A stretch of 64,000 nt of DNA from Catellatospora vulcania (GTDB lineage: Bacteria; Actinomycetota; Actinomycetes; Mycobacteriales; Micromonosporaceae), in the NCBI RefSeq assembly GCF_009720385.1, contig NZ_ML769306.1, forward strand, positions 60,995-124,994, written 5' to 3'. Of this stretch, positions 40,446 through 48,545 are shown piece by piece (the first letter of the stretch is position 1; every line of letters starts with the position of its first letter). A program made the position numbers and the translations under genes. Below the pieces are notes generated by a model that made no database searches, was not told the DNA's origin, and saw nothing but the letters and a program-made list of their open reading frames with translations.

Positions 40446-40485
40446 GGGGGATGGCGACCGGCGAACCCGCCGGCCGCCATCCCCC
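40446..40485. terminator. Bidirectional terminator between beta-helix and AKR genes
   Basis: An 18-bp stem with one mismatch (40446-40463 with 40468-40485) and an AACC loop lies between convergent genes. Confidence 0.75.
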
Positions 40486-40493
40486 GGACCGTC

Positions 40494-41468
40494 TCAGATG
40501 CCGGCGGCCTGCCAAAGGCTGTCGGGCGCGTACGCCCGGATGCCGTCGACGGCCGCTGCCACCTGCTCCGCCGACCGCATGCCGGCCACCACGGTGGCCA
40601 CGGCCGGATGGCGCAGCGGGAACTGCAGCGCGGCGGCGGGCAGTGGCACGCCGTGCGCCTGGCAGGTCCGCGCCAGGTGGCGGGCGTGCTGGAGCACCTC
40701 GTCGGGGGCGGCGCCGTAGTCGTAGTTCGCGCCGTCCGGCGGCCACGGCCGCGCCAGGATGCCCGAATTGAACGGCGCCGCGCTGACGACGGCCACACCG
40801 CGCCCGGCGCACTCGTCCAGCAGCTGCTCGCCGGACCGGTCTAGCAGCGTGTAGCGGCCGGCCAGCATCACCACGTCGAGGTCGGTCTCCCGGACCATGC
40901 GCAGGGGCGCCTGCCACTGGTTCATGCCCACCCCGACCGCGCCGATCACCCCCTGCTCGCGCAGGGTGATCAGCGCCGGGACGGCGCTGCGGATGGCGTC
41001 GTCGACGGCGTGGTCGGGGTCGTGGACGTAGACGATGTCGACCCGGTCGACGCCGAGCCGGACCAGGCTCTCCTCCAGGCTGCGGCGTACCCCGTCGGCG
41101 GTGAAGTCCCAGACCCGCACCAAATCGTCGGGCACGTCGAAGCCACCGGCCGCGAGGTCGGAGCCGGTCGGTGCGGGATGGGGGCGCAGCAGGCGACCCA
41201 CCTTGGTGGACAGCACGTACTCGTCCCGGGGGCGGCCGCGCAGGGCCTCGCCGAGCCGCCGCTCCGACAGGCCAAGCCCGTAGTGGGGAGCGGTGTCGAA
41301 CAGCCGGATCCCCGCCGCCCAGGCCGCGTCGACGGCTTGTGCGGCGTCGCGGTCGGGCCGGGCGTAGCCGAGGTTGCCGATGCCGCCGGCGCCGAACCCC
41401 AGCACGGTCACGTCGAGTCCGGTGCGGCCCAGCGGCCGGGTGGTCATGCGGTGGGCTGGCGGCGTCAC
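40494..41468 (-). CDS. Aldo/keto reductase, D-threo-aldose 1-dehydrogenase (L-fucose dehydrogenase) type
   Basis: A GTG at 41466-41468 with a GAGGAG ribosome binding site gives 324 residues of an AKR-fold TIM barrel. The catalytic tetrad is visible in DTAPHYGLGLSERRLGEAL (Asp and Tyr), STKVGRLL (Lys) and IVYVHDPDH (His). The stretches GFDVPDDLVRVWDF and GVRRSLEESLVRLGVDRVD are characteristic of the D-threo-aldose 1-dehydrogenases, which oxidise L-fucose, D-arabinose and L-xylose at C1 to the lactone. This is the first step of the proposed pathway. It is the last gene of the leftward set mutarotase-AKR, 61 bp after the mutarotase-like gene. Confidence 0.85.
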   Translation of the reverse strand: MTPPAHRMTTRPLGRTGLDVTVLGFGAGGIGNLGYARPDRDAAQAVDAAWAAGIRLFDTAPHYGLGLSERRLGEALRGRPRDEYVLSTKVGRLLRPHPAPTGSDLAAGGFDVPDDLVRVWDFTADGVRRSLEESLVRLGVDRVDIVYVHDPDHAVDDAIRSAVPALITLREQGVIGAVGVGMNQWQAPLRMVRETDLDVVMLAGRYTLLDRSGEQLLDECAGRGVAVVSAAPFNSGILARPWPPDGANYDYGAAPDEVLQHARHLARTCQAHGVPLPAAALQFPLRHPAVATVVAGMRSAEQVAAAVDGIRAYAPDSLWQAAGI

Positions 41469-41529
41469 GGCGGCTCCTCATGGTCGGTCGGTGCGATCAG
41501 AATCCCGGCGAAACGCGGCGCTGCGCCGT

Positions 41530-41832
41530 CTACGGCAGCTGCCAGACCAGCGGCAGCGGACCGCGCTGGGAGACGGACATGTCCAGCAGCGGGTGGATGA
41601 CCTCGTGCCAGCGGGCGGTGAGCTCCAGCCGCGCCATCGACGTCTCCATGTCCGCCCAGTCGTCGCACACCACGGTGTGGAACAGGTCGAGCCCGTCGCG
41701 CCAGATGTGCCACGAGTGGACCCCACTGTCGCGCAGCGCCTGCTCGTGCTCGGGCGACAGCACCGCATGGATACGGTCGTAGTCTGCCTCCCGGCCGGGC
41801 TTGAGCCTCGTGTGCAATCCGATCACCTGCAT
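41530..41832 (-). CDS. L-rhamnose mutarotase-family protein (RhaM/YiiL-like)
   Basis: From the ATG at 41830-41832, preceded by AAGGAG, the product is 100 residues, the normal size for the dimeric ferredoxin-like mutarotase family. It opens QVIGLHTRLKPGREADYDRI and has VHSWHIWRDGLDLFHTVVC. In the family the conserved His and Trp residues catalyse exchange between alpha- and beta-anomers of 6-deoxy sugars. Beside a fucose-dehydrogenase-type AKR, it likely supplies the proper anomer of the imported sugar. The family name refers to rhamnose; here fucose is suggested by context only. Confidence 0.8.
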   Translation of the reverse strand: MQVIGLHTRLKPGREADYDRIHAVLSPEHEQALRDSGVHSWHIWRDGLDLFHTVVCDDWADMETSMARLELTARWHEVIHPLLDMSVSQRGPLPLVWQLP

Positions 41833-41908
41833 CGGGTGCTCCTTCGGGGGTGAGGGTTCGAGGTGGGCGGCATCGGCCCGGCCGAAGCCGGCGTTCCCGC
41901 AGGACGGG

Positions 41909-42676
41909 TCAACGGCCCAGCCAGCCGCCGTCGACAGGCACGAGTGTGCCGTGCACGTAGTCGGAGGCGGCCGAGGCGAGGAAGACGGCCACGCCGCCGA
42001 GATCGGCAGGGGCGCCCCACCGTCCTGCCGGGATACGGTCGACGATGGCGGCGTTGCGCTGGGGATCGTCACGCAGGGCCTGGTTGTTGTCGGTGGCGAT
42101 GTAGCCGGGCACGATGGCGTTCACGTTGACCCCCCGGGCCGCCCACTCGTTGGCCAGTGCCCTGGTCAGCCCGGCGATGCCGGACTTCGCCGCGGCGTAT
42201 CCCGGCACGGTGATCCCGCCCTGGAAGCTGAGCAGCGACGCCGTGAAAATGATCTTTCCGGAGTGCCGGGCCAGCATCTCCCGGCCGACTTCGCGGGCGA
42301 GGATGAACGGTGCGGTGAGGTCGACTGCCAGGACGTGGTCCCAGTCCTCGTCGCTGTGCTCGGCAGCCGGCGCCCGCGCGATGGTGCCGGCATTGTTGAC
42401 CAGTACGTCGACCGGACGGGGCCCGGAGGTCAACTCCGCGGCCAGCGCCGCGACGGCCTCGCGGCCGGCGAGGTCGACGGCGCGGACCTCGCAGTGCCGG
42501 CCGTGGGCCGTCACCCGCCGGGCGACCTCGCTGCCTTCCGGCTCCAGGTGGGCGCTCACGGCGATGATGTCGGCCCCGGCGGCGGCGAGCGCGTCGGCGA
42601 TGGCCAGGCCGATGCCGCGGCGCGCCCCGGTGACCACGGCGAGCTTGCCGGTCAGGTCGAACATCGCGGCGGTCAT
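41909..42676 (-). CDS. Short-chain dehydrogenase, KduD-like
   Basis: A 255-residue classical SDR: TGARRGIG at residues 16-23, NNAG at 94-97, catalytic Tyr160 and Lys164 (PGYAAAKSG), and the C-terminal signature AGRWGAPADLGGVAVFLASA and YVHGTLVPVDGGW. These make it very like KduD-type 2-deoxy-gluconate or 2-keto-3-deoxy-gluconate dehydrogenases. In non-phosphorylating fucose pathways an SDR oxidises 2-keto-3-deoxy-L-fuconate; this gene is the best candidate for that step. Its ATG overlaps the stop of the upstream Zn-dehydrogenase gene by 4 bp, so the two are coupled. A 76-bp gap follows before the mutarotase. Confidence 0.82.
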   Translation of the reverse strand: MTAAMFDLTGKLAVVTGARRGIGLAIADALAAAGADIIAVSAHLEPEGSEVARRVTAHGRHCEVRAVDLAGREAVAALAAELTSGPRPVDVLVNNAGTIARAPAAEHSDEDWDHVLAVDLTAPFILAREVGREMLARHSGKIIFTASLLSFQGGITVPGYAAAKSGIAGLTRALANEWAARGVNVNAIVPGYIATDNNQALRDDPQRNAAIVDRIPAGRWGAPADLGGVAVFLASAASDYVHGTLVPVDGGWLGR

Positions 42677-43698
42677 CGCGGGCCCGCGCAGTCGAGCAGA
42701 ACCTTCATCACACCAGCTCCCGACTCCAGCGCGGCGAATGCGGCACCGACCCGGTGCAGCGGTTCCACCGTGGTGATCAGATCGGCGGCGGGGATCTGGC
42801 CGGAGGCGACCATCGCCACCGCCGTCACCATGTCGTCGGCGCTGTAGAGCCGTGCGCCGAGCATCGTGAGTTCGCGCCAGAAGAAGCGGTGCAGGTCGAC
42901 CTCACGCGGCGCGGCGTGGATCGCCACCATGACGAGGCGCCCGCGCGGCGCCAGGCAGTCCACGGCCGTGGTGACCGCCGCTGCCGCTCCGGACACCTCG
43001 AAGGCCACCGCGGCGCCGTCGCCACCGGTCCGGTCGTGCACCACCGCGGTCACGTCGACGCCGACCGGATCCGCGGTGGCGAAACCGAGCCGCTCGGCCA
43101 CCGCCCGCCGCTGCGGGTTCGGTTCCACGATCAGGACCTGGGCTCCGGCGTGCCGGGCGACCACGGCGATCAGCAGTCCGACCGGGCCGCCGCCGACCAC
43201 GACGGCGTGCTCGCCGCTGGTCAGGGCGCTGCGTCGCACGTCGTGCACGGCCACCGCGGTCGGCTCGACGAGCGCGCCGTGCGCGAGGTCGAGTTCTGCC
43301 GGCAGGCGCACCAGTGCCCGCGCGGGCACGTTCCAGCGCTGCTGCATGGAGCCCGCGCTGTCGATGCCGATGAAGGTCAGCCGGGGGCACACGTGTCCGT
43401 GTCCGGCGCGGCAGGTCGTGCATTCGCCGCAGGGCAGTACAGGAAGGACGGTGACGGGGTCGCCGGGAGTCCAGCCGTCCACCCCGTCGCCGAGGTCGGC
43501 CACCGTGCCCGACATCTCGTGTCCGATCACGGCCGGGACGGCGACCCGATGGTCCATGTCGCCGTGCAGGATGTGCAGGTCGGTGCCGCAGATCCCGGTG
43601 AAGGCGACGTCGATCCGCACCTGCCCCGCGGCAGGCGGCGTCTCCGGCACGTCGACGACGCTCAGGCGTCCGTCGCCGTGGTAGACGGCTTGGCGCAT
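42673..43698 (-). CDS. Zn-dependent alcohol/sugar-alcohol dehydrogenase (MDR family)
   Basis: From the ATG at 43696-43698, with a GGAAGG ribosome binding site, the product is 341 residues. The catalytic zinc motif is GICGTDLHILHG, with GHEMSGTV. Four structural-zinc cysteines lie in CGECTTCRAGHGHVC. The Rossmann fold has VVVGGGPVGLLIAVVARHAGA and IVEPNPQRR. This layout is shared by L-threonine and sorbitol/xylitol-type dehydrogenases, so it may oxidise a polyol or a keto-deoxy acid of the pathway. It is first in the leftward operon (ADH-SDR-mutarotase-AKR), divergent from the lactonase gene, with the GntR-type site in between. Confidence 0.82.
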   Translation of the reverse strand: MRQAVYHGDGRLSVVDVPETPPAAGQVRIDVAFTGICGTDLHILHGDMDHRVAVPAVIGHEMSGTVADLGDGVDGWTPGDPVTVLPVLPCGECTTCRAGHGHVCPRLTFIGIDSAGSMQQRWNVPARALVRLPAELDLAHGALVEPTAVAVHDVRRSALTSGEHAVVVGGGPVGLLIAVVARHAGAQVLIVEPNPQRRAVAERLGFATADPVGVDVTAVVHDRTGGDGAAVAFEVSGAAAAVTTAVDCLAPRGRLVMVAIHAAPREVDLHRFFWRELTMLGARLYSADDMVTAVAMVASGQIPAADLITTVEPLHRVGAAFAALESGAGVMKVLLDCAGPR

Positions 43699-43837
43699 GT
43701 TCTTCCTTCCCTGGTGCGGCTCTGCTGCCGTGCGTGTGCCGCGTTGGTTCGACCGTGGGACGTGTGGCGAGGGCCGACATCGCGCCGTCGACAGCGGCCC
43801 TCGCACAGCGCCGAAGCTGGCGGCCTCGACAGCTCAG

Positions 43838-43853
43838 ATATGACATCATATGT
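43838..43853. promoter_or_regulatory. GntR/FadR-type site in the divergent ADH/lactonase promoter
   Basis: The near-palindrome atatgacatcatatgt lies 140 bp from the ADH start and 112 bp from the lactonase start. It differs from the palindrome at 37906 mainly in the centre (GACATC against GACGTC). Confidence 0.7.
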
Positions 43854-43964
43854 TTAACGGGATGACAACGGGTCGCCAGCGACCGCCCGAGCCACCCAGG
43901 CCGGTCCCACTCCACATCGACCCGGCATCACGACCCCTTTCACCCTCACCGACGGAGCCGCTCC

Positions 43965-44855
43965 ATGACCAGTCCCACCCTGGGCACCATCGTCGACGCG
44001 CACCTGCACGTATGGGATCCGTCGCGTGGCGAATATCCATGGCTGGGCCCCAGCCTTGCGCCCGTGAACCGGCCCATGGCGCTACCCGAGGTGCTACCCG
44101 AGCTCGCCGACCGGGGGATCAACGCGGTCGTGCTGGTCCAGTCGGCCGACAGCGACTTCGACACCGACCTGATGTTCGAGGCCGCGGCCGCCCACCGCCA
44201 GGTCGTGGGCATCGTCGGCTGGGTGCCCCTGGACCAGCCCACCCTCGCCGCGCGCAGGCTGGCGCACCTACGTGCGGATCCGCTCTTCGCCGGCGTGCGC
44301 TCCCTCATCCACGAGCGGCCTGATCCGCATTGGATCCTCGGCCGTCCCGCCGACGCCGGCCTCGACCTGCTGGAGCAGCAGGGCGTGCCGTTCGACTTCG
44401 TCGCAGCCGGGCCACAGGCGCTGACCGTCGCAGCCGAGGTGGCACGGCGCCACCCCGGGCTGCACCTGGTACTCGACCATCTCGGCGCACCACCCCTGTC
44501 CGACGACCCCGAGCAGGCCGAGCGGTGGCGGCAGTCGCTGGAAGTCCTCGCCGGACACCCCAGGGTCTACGCCAAACTCTCGGGGCTGTACCCGGGGCGC
44601 GTCGCGGACGGCGGCGCGCCGTCACGGGCCGGCGCGCACATCCGCACCGCGCTCGGCCTCTTCGGCACCCAGCGGCTGATGTACGGCGGCGACTGGCCGA
44701 TCTGCCTGCTCCACGAGCCCTACGGCCGCACGTTCGACCTCGCCCGGCAAACCCTGGCCGACCTCGACGCCGCCGGCTGGGACGACATCCTCGCCGCCAC
44801 CGCCGCTCGCGTCTACCGCATCGATCCGGCGCGGCTGGCAGCCGCGGCCGTCTGA
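43965..44855 (+). CDS. Amidohydrolase-family sugar lactonase (L-fuconolactonase type)
   Basis: A 296-residue TIM-barrel amidohydrolase of the COG3618 type. The metal motif HxH is His13/His15 in DAHLHVWDP, DH is at 171-172 in VLDHLGAPP, and the late acidic residue is in YGGDWP. The sequence EYPWLGPSLAPVNRP after the N-terminal motif is characteristic of fuconolactonases and related sugar lactonases. It would open the lactone made by the AKR. It is transcribed away from the ADH operon from the shared promoter with the GntR-type site, and is convergent with its altered paralogue at 44878. Confidence 0.83.
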   Translation: MTSPTLGTIVDAHLHVWDPSRGEYPWLGPSLAPVNRPMALPEVLPELADRGINAVVLVQSADSDFDTDLMFEAAAAHRQVVGIVGWVPLDQPTLAARRLAHLRADPLFAGVRSLIHERPDPHWILGRPADAGLDLLEQQGVPFDFVAAGPQALTVAAEVARRHPGLHLVLDHLGAPPLSDDPEQAERWRQSLEVLAGHPRVYAKLSGLYPGRVADGGAPSRAGAHIRTALGLFGTQRLMYGGDWPICLLHEPYGRTFDLARQTLADLDAAGWDDILAATAARVYRIDPARLAAAAV

Positions 44856-44877
44856 TCGCCCCGGGCTGCCGCGCCGG

Positions 44878-45738
44878 TCAGCCCTGACGGGGGCCGTGCG
44901 GCAGCTCGGTGACGTCGAGCTGGTAGGCACTGATGGCGGTGAGCGAGAAGACAGCCGGGTGTATGCCGCCCAGCAGGCAGCTGATCGCCTGCAGCGACTC
45001 GGCGTGGGTGGCCGCCAGGCGACAGGTGGGCCAGTCCGAGCCGAAAATGAGCCGGCCCGGGCCGAACACCTCGATCGCGTGGTCCACGAAGGGCCGCAGA
45101 TCGTCGACGGACCACCGCTCCCAGTGCGCGAGGGTGACCAGGCCGCCGAGCTTGGCCCGCACGTTCGCGCACTCGGCCACCGGCTGGATCAGGCGCTGCC
45201 ATTCGGCCAGACCTTCCGCGCCTCCGGTTATCCACGGCGAGCCGGCTTGTTGCAGCACGAAACGCGCCTGCGGCATCGCCTCGGCCAGGCGCGCCACGGA
45301 CGGCAGCTGTTCGGTGCGCGCCGCGAACTCGATGACCAGGCCGAGTTCGTCGACCACCGCCAGCCCGGCCCGCACCGCCGGATCCTCCAGGAAGTCATCG
45401 GCCTTCTCGTACACGCGCTCGTGCAGCCCCACGAGCCGCTGACCGCCGGGCCCGGCACGATGTTTGCCGACGACGTCGCCGAGGTCGGGATCGGTCAACG
45501 GCGCCCATCCCACCACGCCCAGTACCTGCGGGGTCCAGGCTGCCACCTCCAGGCACCGCGTCGTGTCCGCCGGGCTGGTACCGTCGGCCTCGACCAGCAC
45601 GCACGCGTCCACGTCCGACTCGGACATGGTCGCTCGCAGTTCATCGATGCCGTGGTCCCGCCGGACGGGGGCGTATTCCGCCGCGGCGAGCCGGGGGCTG
45701 TCCGCCGCCCACAGCTGCATGTGCGCATCTATGATCAT
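44878..45738 (-). CDS. Amidohydrolase paralogue with lost metal ligands
   Basis: From the ATG at 45736-45738 the product is 286 residues, clearly of the same fold as the lactonase at 43965: DAHMQLWAADSP at the N-terminus and FGSDWPTC near the C-terminus. The second metal histidine of HxH is Gln8, and the conserved Asp-His pair of the VLDHLG motif is Gln163-Gln164 (FVLQQAGSP). With two ligand sites changed, it is probably not a normal metal-dependent lactonase. It may be a pseudoenzyme, a metal-independent hydrolase or a ligand-binding protein. It keeps an undisturbed frame. Confidence 0.75.
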   Translation of the reverse strand: MIIDAHMQLWAADSPRLAAAEYAPVRRDHGIDELRATMSESDVDACVLVEADGTSPADTTRCLEVAAWTPQVLGVVGWAPLTDPDLGDVVGKHRAGPGGQRLVGLHERVYEKADDFLEDPAVRAGLAVVDELGLVIEFAARTEQLPSVARLAEAMPQARFVLQQAGSPWITGGAEGLAEWQRLIQPVAECANVRAKLGGLVTLAHWERWSVDDLRPFVDHAIEVFGPGRLIFGSDWPTCRLAATHAESLQAISCLLGGIHPAVFSLTAISAYQLDVTELPHGPRQG

Positions 45739-45970
45739 TTGGGCCGCCTGTCGTCGCCGGAAACCGTCCGAAGCGATGGCCACCACGCCCATCCGGCGGC
45801 ACCGAGCGGCTGTCCGATGCCGACAGGCTGCGCTGTGACGCTCATGGAAACTGCCGAGTGCACGGTCGGCAGGACTGTCGCCGACCAACCGGAAACCAGC
45901 TCACGCACTGTGTTGGCGCTCCGAATCAAAGTGAAGATCGGCGCTGGCCGGTCCTCATGCCAGTGGATGG

Positions 45971-46007
45971 GACGCCGGCCCGCACGCGGCGGGTGCGGGC
46001 CGGCGTC
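45971..46007 (-). terminator. Strong hairpin between the GntR gene and the amidohydrolase paralogue
   Basis: A perfect 15-bp stem (45971-45985 with 45993-46007, 7-nt loop) is followed on the plus strand by gtcttgtggtgtc. It lies downstream of the leftward GntR gene. The 576-bp stretch 45739-46314 otherwise holds only the site at 46127. Confidence 0.7.
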
Positions 46008-46126
46008 GTCTTGTGGTGTCGGGGCGCCCGGACCTGCTGGATACCTGCAGTTCCGGACACAGCGGCGACCGACACGTGATCTCTTGGCATCAACTGCGCC
46101 AGACGCGCGTTCAATGCCTCGAAAGA

Positions 46127-46146
46127 ACATCATACGTGTGACGTCT
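46127..46146. promoter_or_regulatory. GntR/FadR-type site without an obvious gene
   Basis: The site acatcatacgtgtgacgtct combines the ATCATA and TGACGTC pieces of the other sites. It lies between the end of gntR and the hairpin at 45971, so no known gene start follows it closely in either direction. Confidence 0.5.
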
Positions 46147-46314
46147 TAGCAAGACCCCCGTGCAAAAATCGCTCTGACCTGGCACTCAAGAATTTCCGTC
46201 AGGCAGGTAGGCCGAGGCTGCTGCGCAGCAGCCGGTTCAGTGCGCCGGCCGCAGGAAGGCCGGCTCGCGGAAGCCCAGGGAGATGCACGACGGCTGGGAG
46301 GCAGACCTGTCGTG

Positions 46315-47166
46315 TCAGCGGGTCGCTCGCCGGCGCGCGGCCGGCGCCGGGGCATCGGCGTCGGGCACCGGCCGGCGACGGCTCCACGAGCCGGTGATGT
46401 GGGCGCGCATGGCCACGGCCGCGGCTTCGGCGTTCTTGGCCATGATGGCGTCGTGCACGGCCTGGTGCTCGTCCAGCGTGCGGCGCATCACCGCCTCGTT
46501 GTACTCACCGTGGTAGCGCATGCTCCCGCGCGCCTTGTCGTGGATGCTGTTCACGATGGCGCGTCCGAGCCGGTTGCCGGAAGCGGCCATGACCATGTCG
46601 TGGAAGTGCGCGTCCGCCGCGGCGAACTCCGCCACGTTATTGATCTTCGAGCGCATGAGTTCGAGCGCAGCGCTGATGCGCAGCTTCTCTTCACCCGCCC
46701 GCGAGACGGCCGCGGTGGCCGCCATGTCGGCTTCGAGCGCGGTACGGGTGGCGACCAGCTCGTCCAGGAAGGAGAGGTTGGCATCGTGGGCGATGATGGC
46801 GGTGAGCACGACGTCGTCGAGAAGGTTCCACTGGCGCGGATCGGTGACCTGGGTGCCCCGGCCGTGCTCGATGCGGACGAGGCCTTTCTCCTGCACGACC
46901 TTGACCGACTCACGGATCACGGTGCGGCTGACCCCGAACTGGTCGCACAGGTCGGCCTCGGGCGGCAGCGTCGAGCCCGGGTTCAGCACTCCCCGGACGA
47001 TGTCGTTGACGATCTGCTGCACCACGTTGATGCCCAACTTGGTTCCGCGGACACGCGGCGGGGCGACCTCTGCGACCGGTGCCACGGGTACGCCGAATGG
47101 GTCCGCCAAGAACTGCCGCGTCAACGTGCCCTCCAGGAGCAAATAGTCGCCGTGAGTGTAGGACAA
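46315..47166 (-). CDS. GntR/FadR-family transcriptional regulator
   Basis: The TTG at 47164-47166 gives 283 residues. The winged helix lies at about 45-108 (VVQQIVNDIVRGVLNPGSTL, EADLCDQFGVSRTVIRESVK, GLVRIEHGRGTQV), followed by the helical FCD ligand domain (RTALEADMAATAAVS, AADAHFHDMVMAASGN, EHQAVHDAIM), whose Asp and His residues commonly hold a metal and an acid sugar. FadR-type regulators of this layout control hexuronate and aldonate pathways. A site at 47187 just upstream suggests autoregulation. It is the likely regulator of all the TGAYGTC-type sites. Confidence 0.87.
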   Translation of the reverse strand: MSYTHGDYLLLEGTLTRQFLADPFGVPVAPVAEVAPPRVRGTKLGINVVQQIVNDIVRGVLNPGSTLPPEADLCDQFGVSRTVIRESVKVVQEKGLVRIEHGRGTQVTDPRQWNLLDDVVLTAIIAHDANLSFLDELVATRTALEADMAATAAVSRAGEEKLRISAALELMRSKINNVAEFAAADAHFHDMVMAASGNRLGRAIVNSIHDKARGSMRYHGEYNEAVMRRTLDEHQAVHDAIMAKNAEAAAVAMRAHITGSWSRRRPVPDADAPAPAARRRATR

Positions 47167-47186
47167 GCGCTCACGATCTCACAGGT

Positions 47187-47202
47187 ACGATGTCATATGT
47201 CA
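47187..47202. promoter_or_regulatory. GntR/FadR-type site before gntR
   Basis: The site acgatgtcatatgtca starts 21 bp upstream of the TTG start, well placed for autorepression. Confidence 0.65.
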
Positions 47203-47328
47203 CTACCCTGTCGGTCTCTCCGCCAAAATTCTCGCACGAAAGTGTTATGCGTGACCATCAGGCATTGCCGCATCCCAGATTCGACGTCGTCGGCTGCCTG
47301 ACGTGGCGGCCGGCAAGCGCACGGCAGG

Positions 47329-47363
47329 GCGGGTGCGGCAGCCCGCCCGGCCGCCGCACCCGC
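47329..47363 (-). terminator. Hairpin after the importer/dehydratase operon
   Basis: An 11-bp stem (47329-47339 with 47353-47363, 13-nt loop) lies 33 nt past the stop of the enolase-family gene. Confidence 0.6.
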
Positions 47364-47395
47364 CTGTGGAAGGGCGCGTGCCCTCCTGCCGATGG

Positions 47396-48544
47396 TCAGC
47401 CGGCGGCCGCCAGCAGCCGGTGACCTGCCCGCTCCGGCCGGACGCCGGGCCCGTCGAAGGACGAGGTGGCGGGTTGGAGTTCGCAGGCGCCGATCAGCTC
47501 CTCGTCCAGGACCACCCCGAGGCCGGGCGAGTCGCCGAGGACGAAGGCCCCGTCCTCGATGCGCAGATCGAGCGCGACACCGACGGGCGGCTGCAGGACC
47601 TGCAGCTCACTGGCCAGATGGTTGGGCACCGACGCCGCCGCATGCAGGAGCCCGACCGGGTTGGTGCCGATCGGGCTGACCGGCAGGTCGTGGCCGTGTG
47701 CCAGCGCGGCGACGCGCAGGAAGTGGGTGATCCCCCACACCGATGCGGTCTGCACGATGTCCAGGGCTCCGGCCGCCAGCAGCGGCCGGAACTGCTCCAG
47801 CCCGCTGAGGTTCTCGCCGCTGGCGACCGCCGCCCGGACCCCACGTCCCACCGCGGCCAGGCCCTCGGCGTCCCACCGCCGCACCGGCTCCTCCACCCAG
47901 ATCAGATCCAGTGTGCGCTCCAGCTCCGCGACGTGGCGGACAGCCTGCTTGCGGCTCCAGCACTCGTTCGCGTCGAGCATGAGACCGGGCCGGGCGCCGC
48001 CGCCGGCCTCGGTCAGCACGTCGCGCACCAGGCTCAGCCGGTGCCGGTCGCGTTCGACGTCCAGGCCGCCTTTGAGCTTTGCCGTACGCAGACCGTGCTC
48101 GGCGTACTGCTGGTACGTGCGGATCAGGTCCTCGTCGTCGAGGTCGATGTCCAGCCCGGAGGCGTAGGCGGGCACGACACGGTCGCGTCCGCCCAGCAGG
48201 CGCCACAGCGGCTCCCCCGCGGCCTTGGCCTTGATGTCCCACAGCGCGGTGTCGAACGCGCCGATGGTCCCGAAGACGGTTCCGGCGTGTCCGGCCTTGA
48301 ACATCTGCCGCAGCATGCGGTCGTAGAGGGCCGTGACACCGCGCGGGTCCTCGCCGTCGATCGCGGCGAAGACCGCGTCCAGTTCCACGTGCGGACCCAT
48401 CCCGACGCCGGTGATGCCTTCGTCGGTGGTCACCAGGACCATCGGCACCTCGGTGAGTCCGTCGGCGTAGACGCCGTTGGCGTCGCCGACGGCACGGCCC
48501 CACTCCTGCACGGTGTTCAGGGCGCGATACCCAGTGATCCGCAT
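47396..48544 (-). CDS. Enolase-superfamily acid-sugar dehydratase (mandelate racemase type)
   Basis: The 382-residue product has an N-terminal capping domain and a modified TIM barrel. Active-site markers: KxK at Lys156/Lys158 (TAKLKGG), metal ligands Asp191 (LDANECW), Glu218-219 (WVEEPV) and Glu244 (ASGENLSG). The usual C-terminal His/Asp general base is not obvious; the loop reads SPIGTNPVG. In this pathway the enzyme would dehydrate L-fuconate or a related aldonate to the 2-keto-3-deoxy acid. It is the last gene of a leftward operon, directly after the two permease genes, with 1-bp spacing to the inner permease stop. The exact aldonate cannot be told. Confidence 0.82.
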   Translation of the reverse strand: MRITGYRALNTVQEWGRAVGDANGVYADGLTEVPMVLVTTDEGITGVGMGPHVELDAVFAAIDGEDPRGVTALYDRMLRQMFKAGHAGTVFGTIGAFDTALWDIKAKAAGEPLWRLLGGRDRVVPAYASGLDIDLDDEDLIRTYQQYAEHGLRTAKLKGGLDVERDRHRLSLVRDVLTEAGGGARPGLMLDANECWSRKQAVRHVAELERTLDLIWVEEPVRRWDAEGLAAVGRGVRAAVASGENLSGLEQFRPLLAAGALDIVQTASVWGITHFLRVAALAHGHDLPVSPIGTNPVGLLHAAASVPNHLASELQVLQPPVGVALDLRIEDGAFVLGDSPGLGVVLDEELIGACELQPATSSFDGPGVRPERAGHRLLAAAG

Positions 48545-48545
48545 G

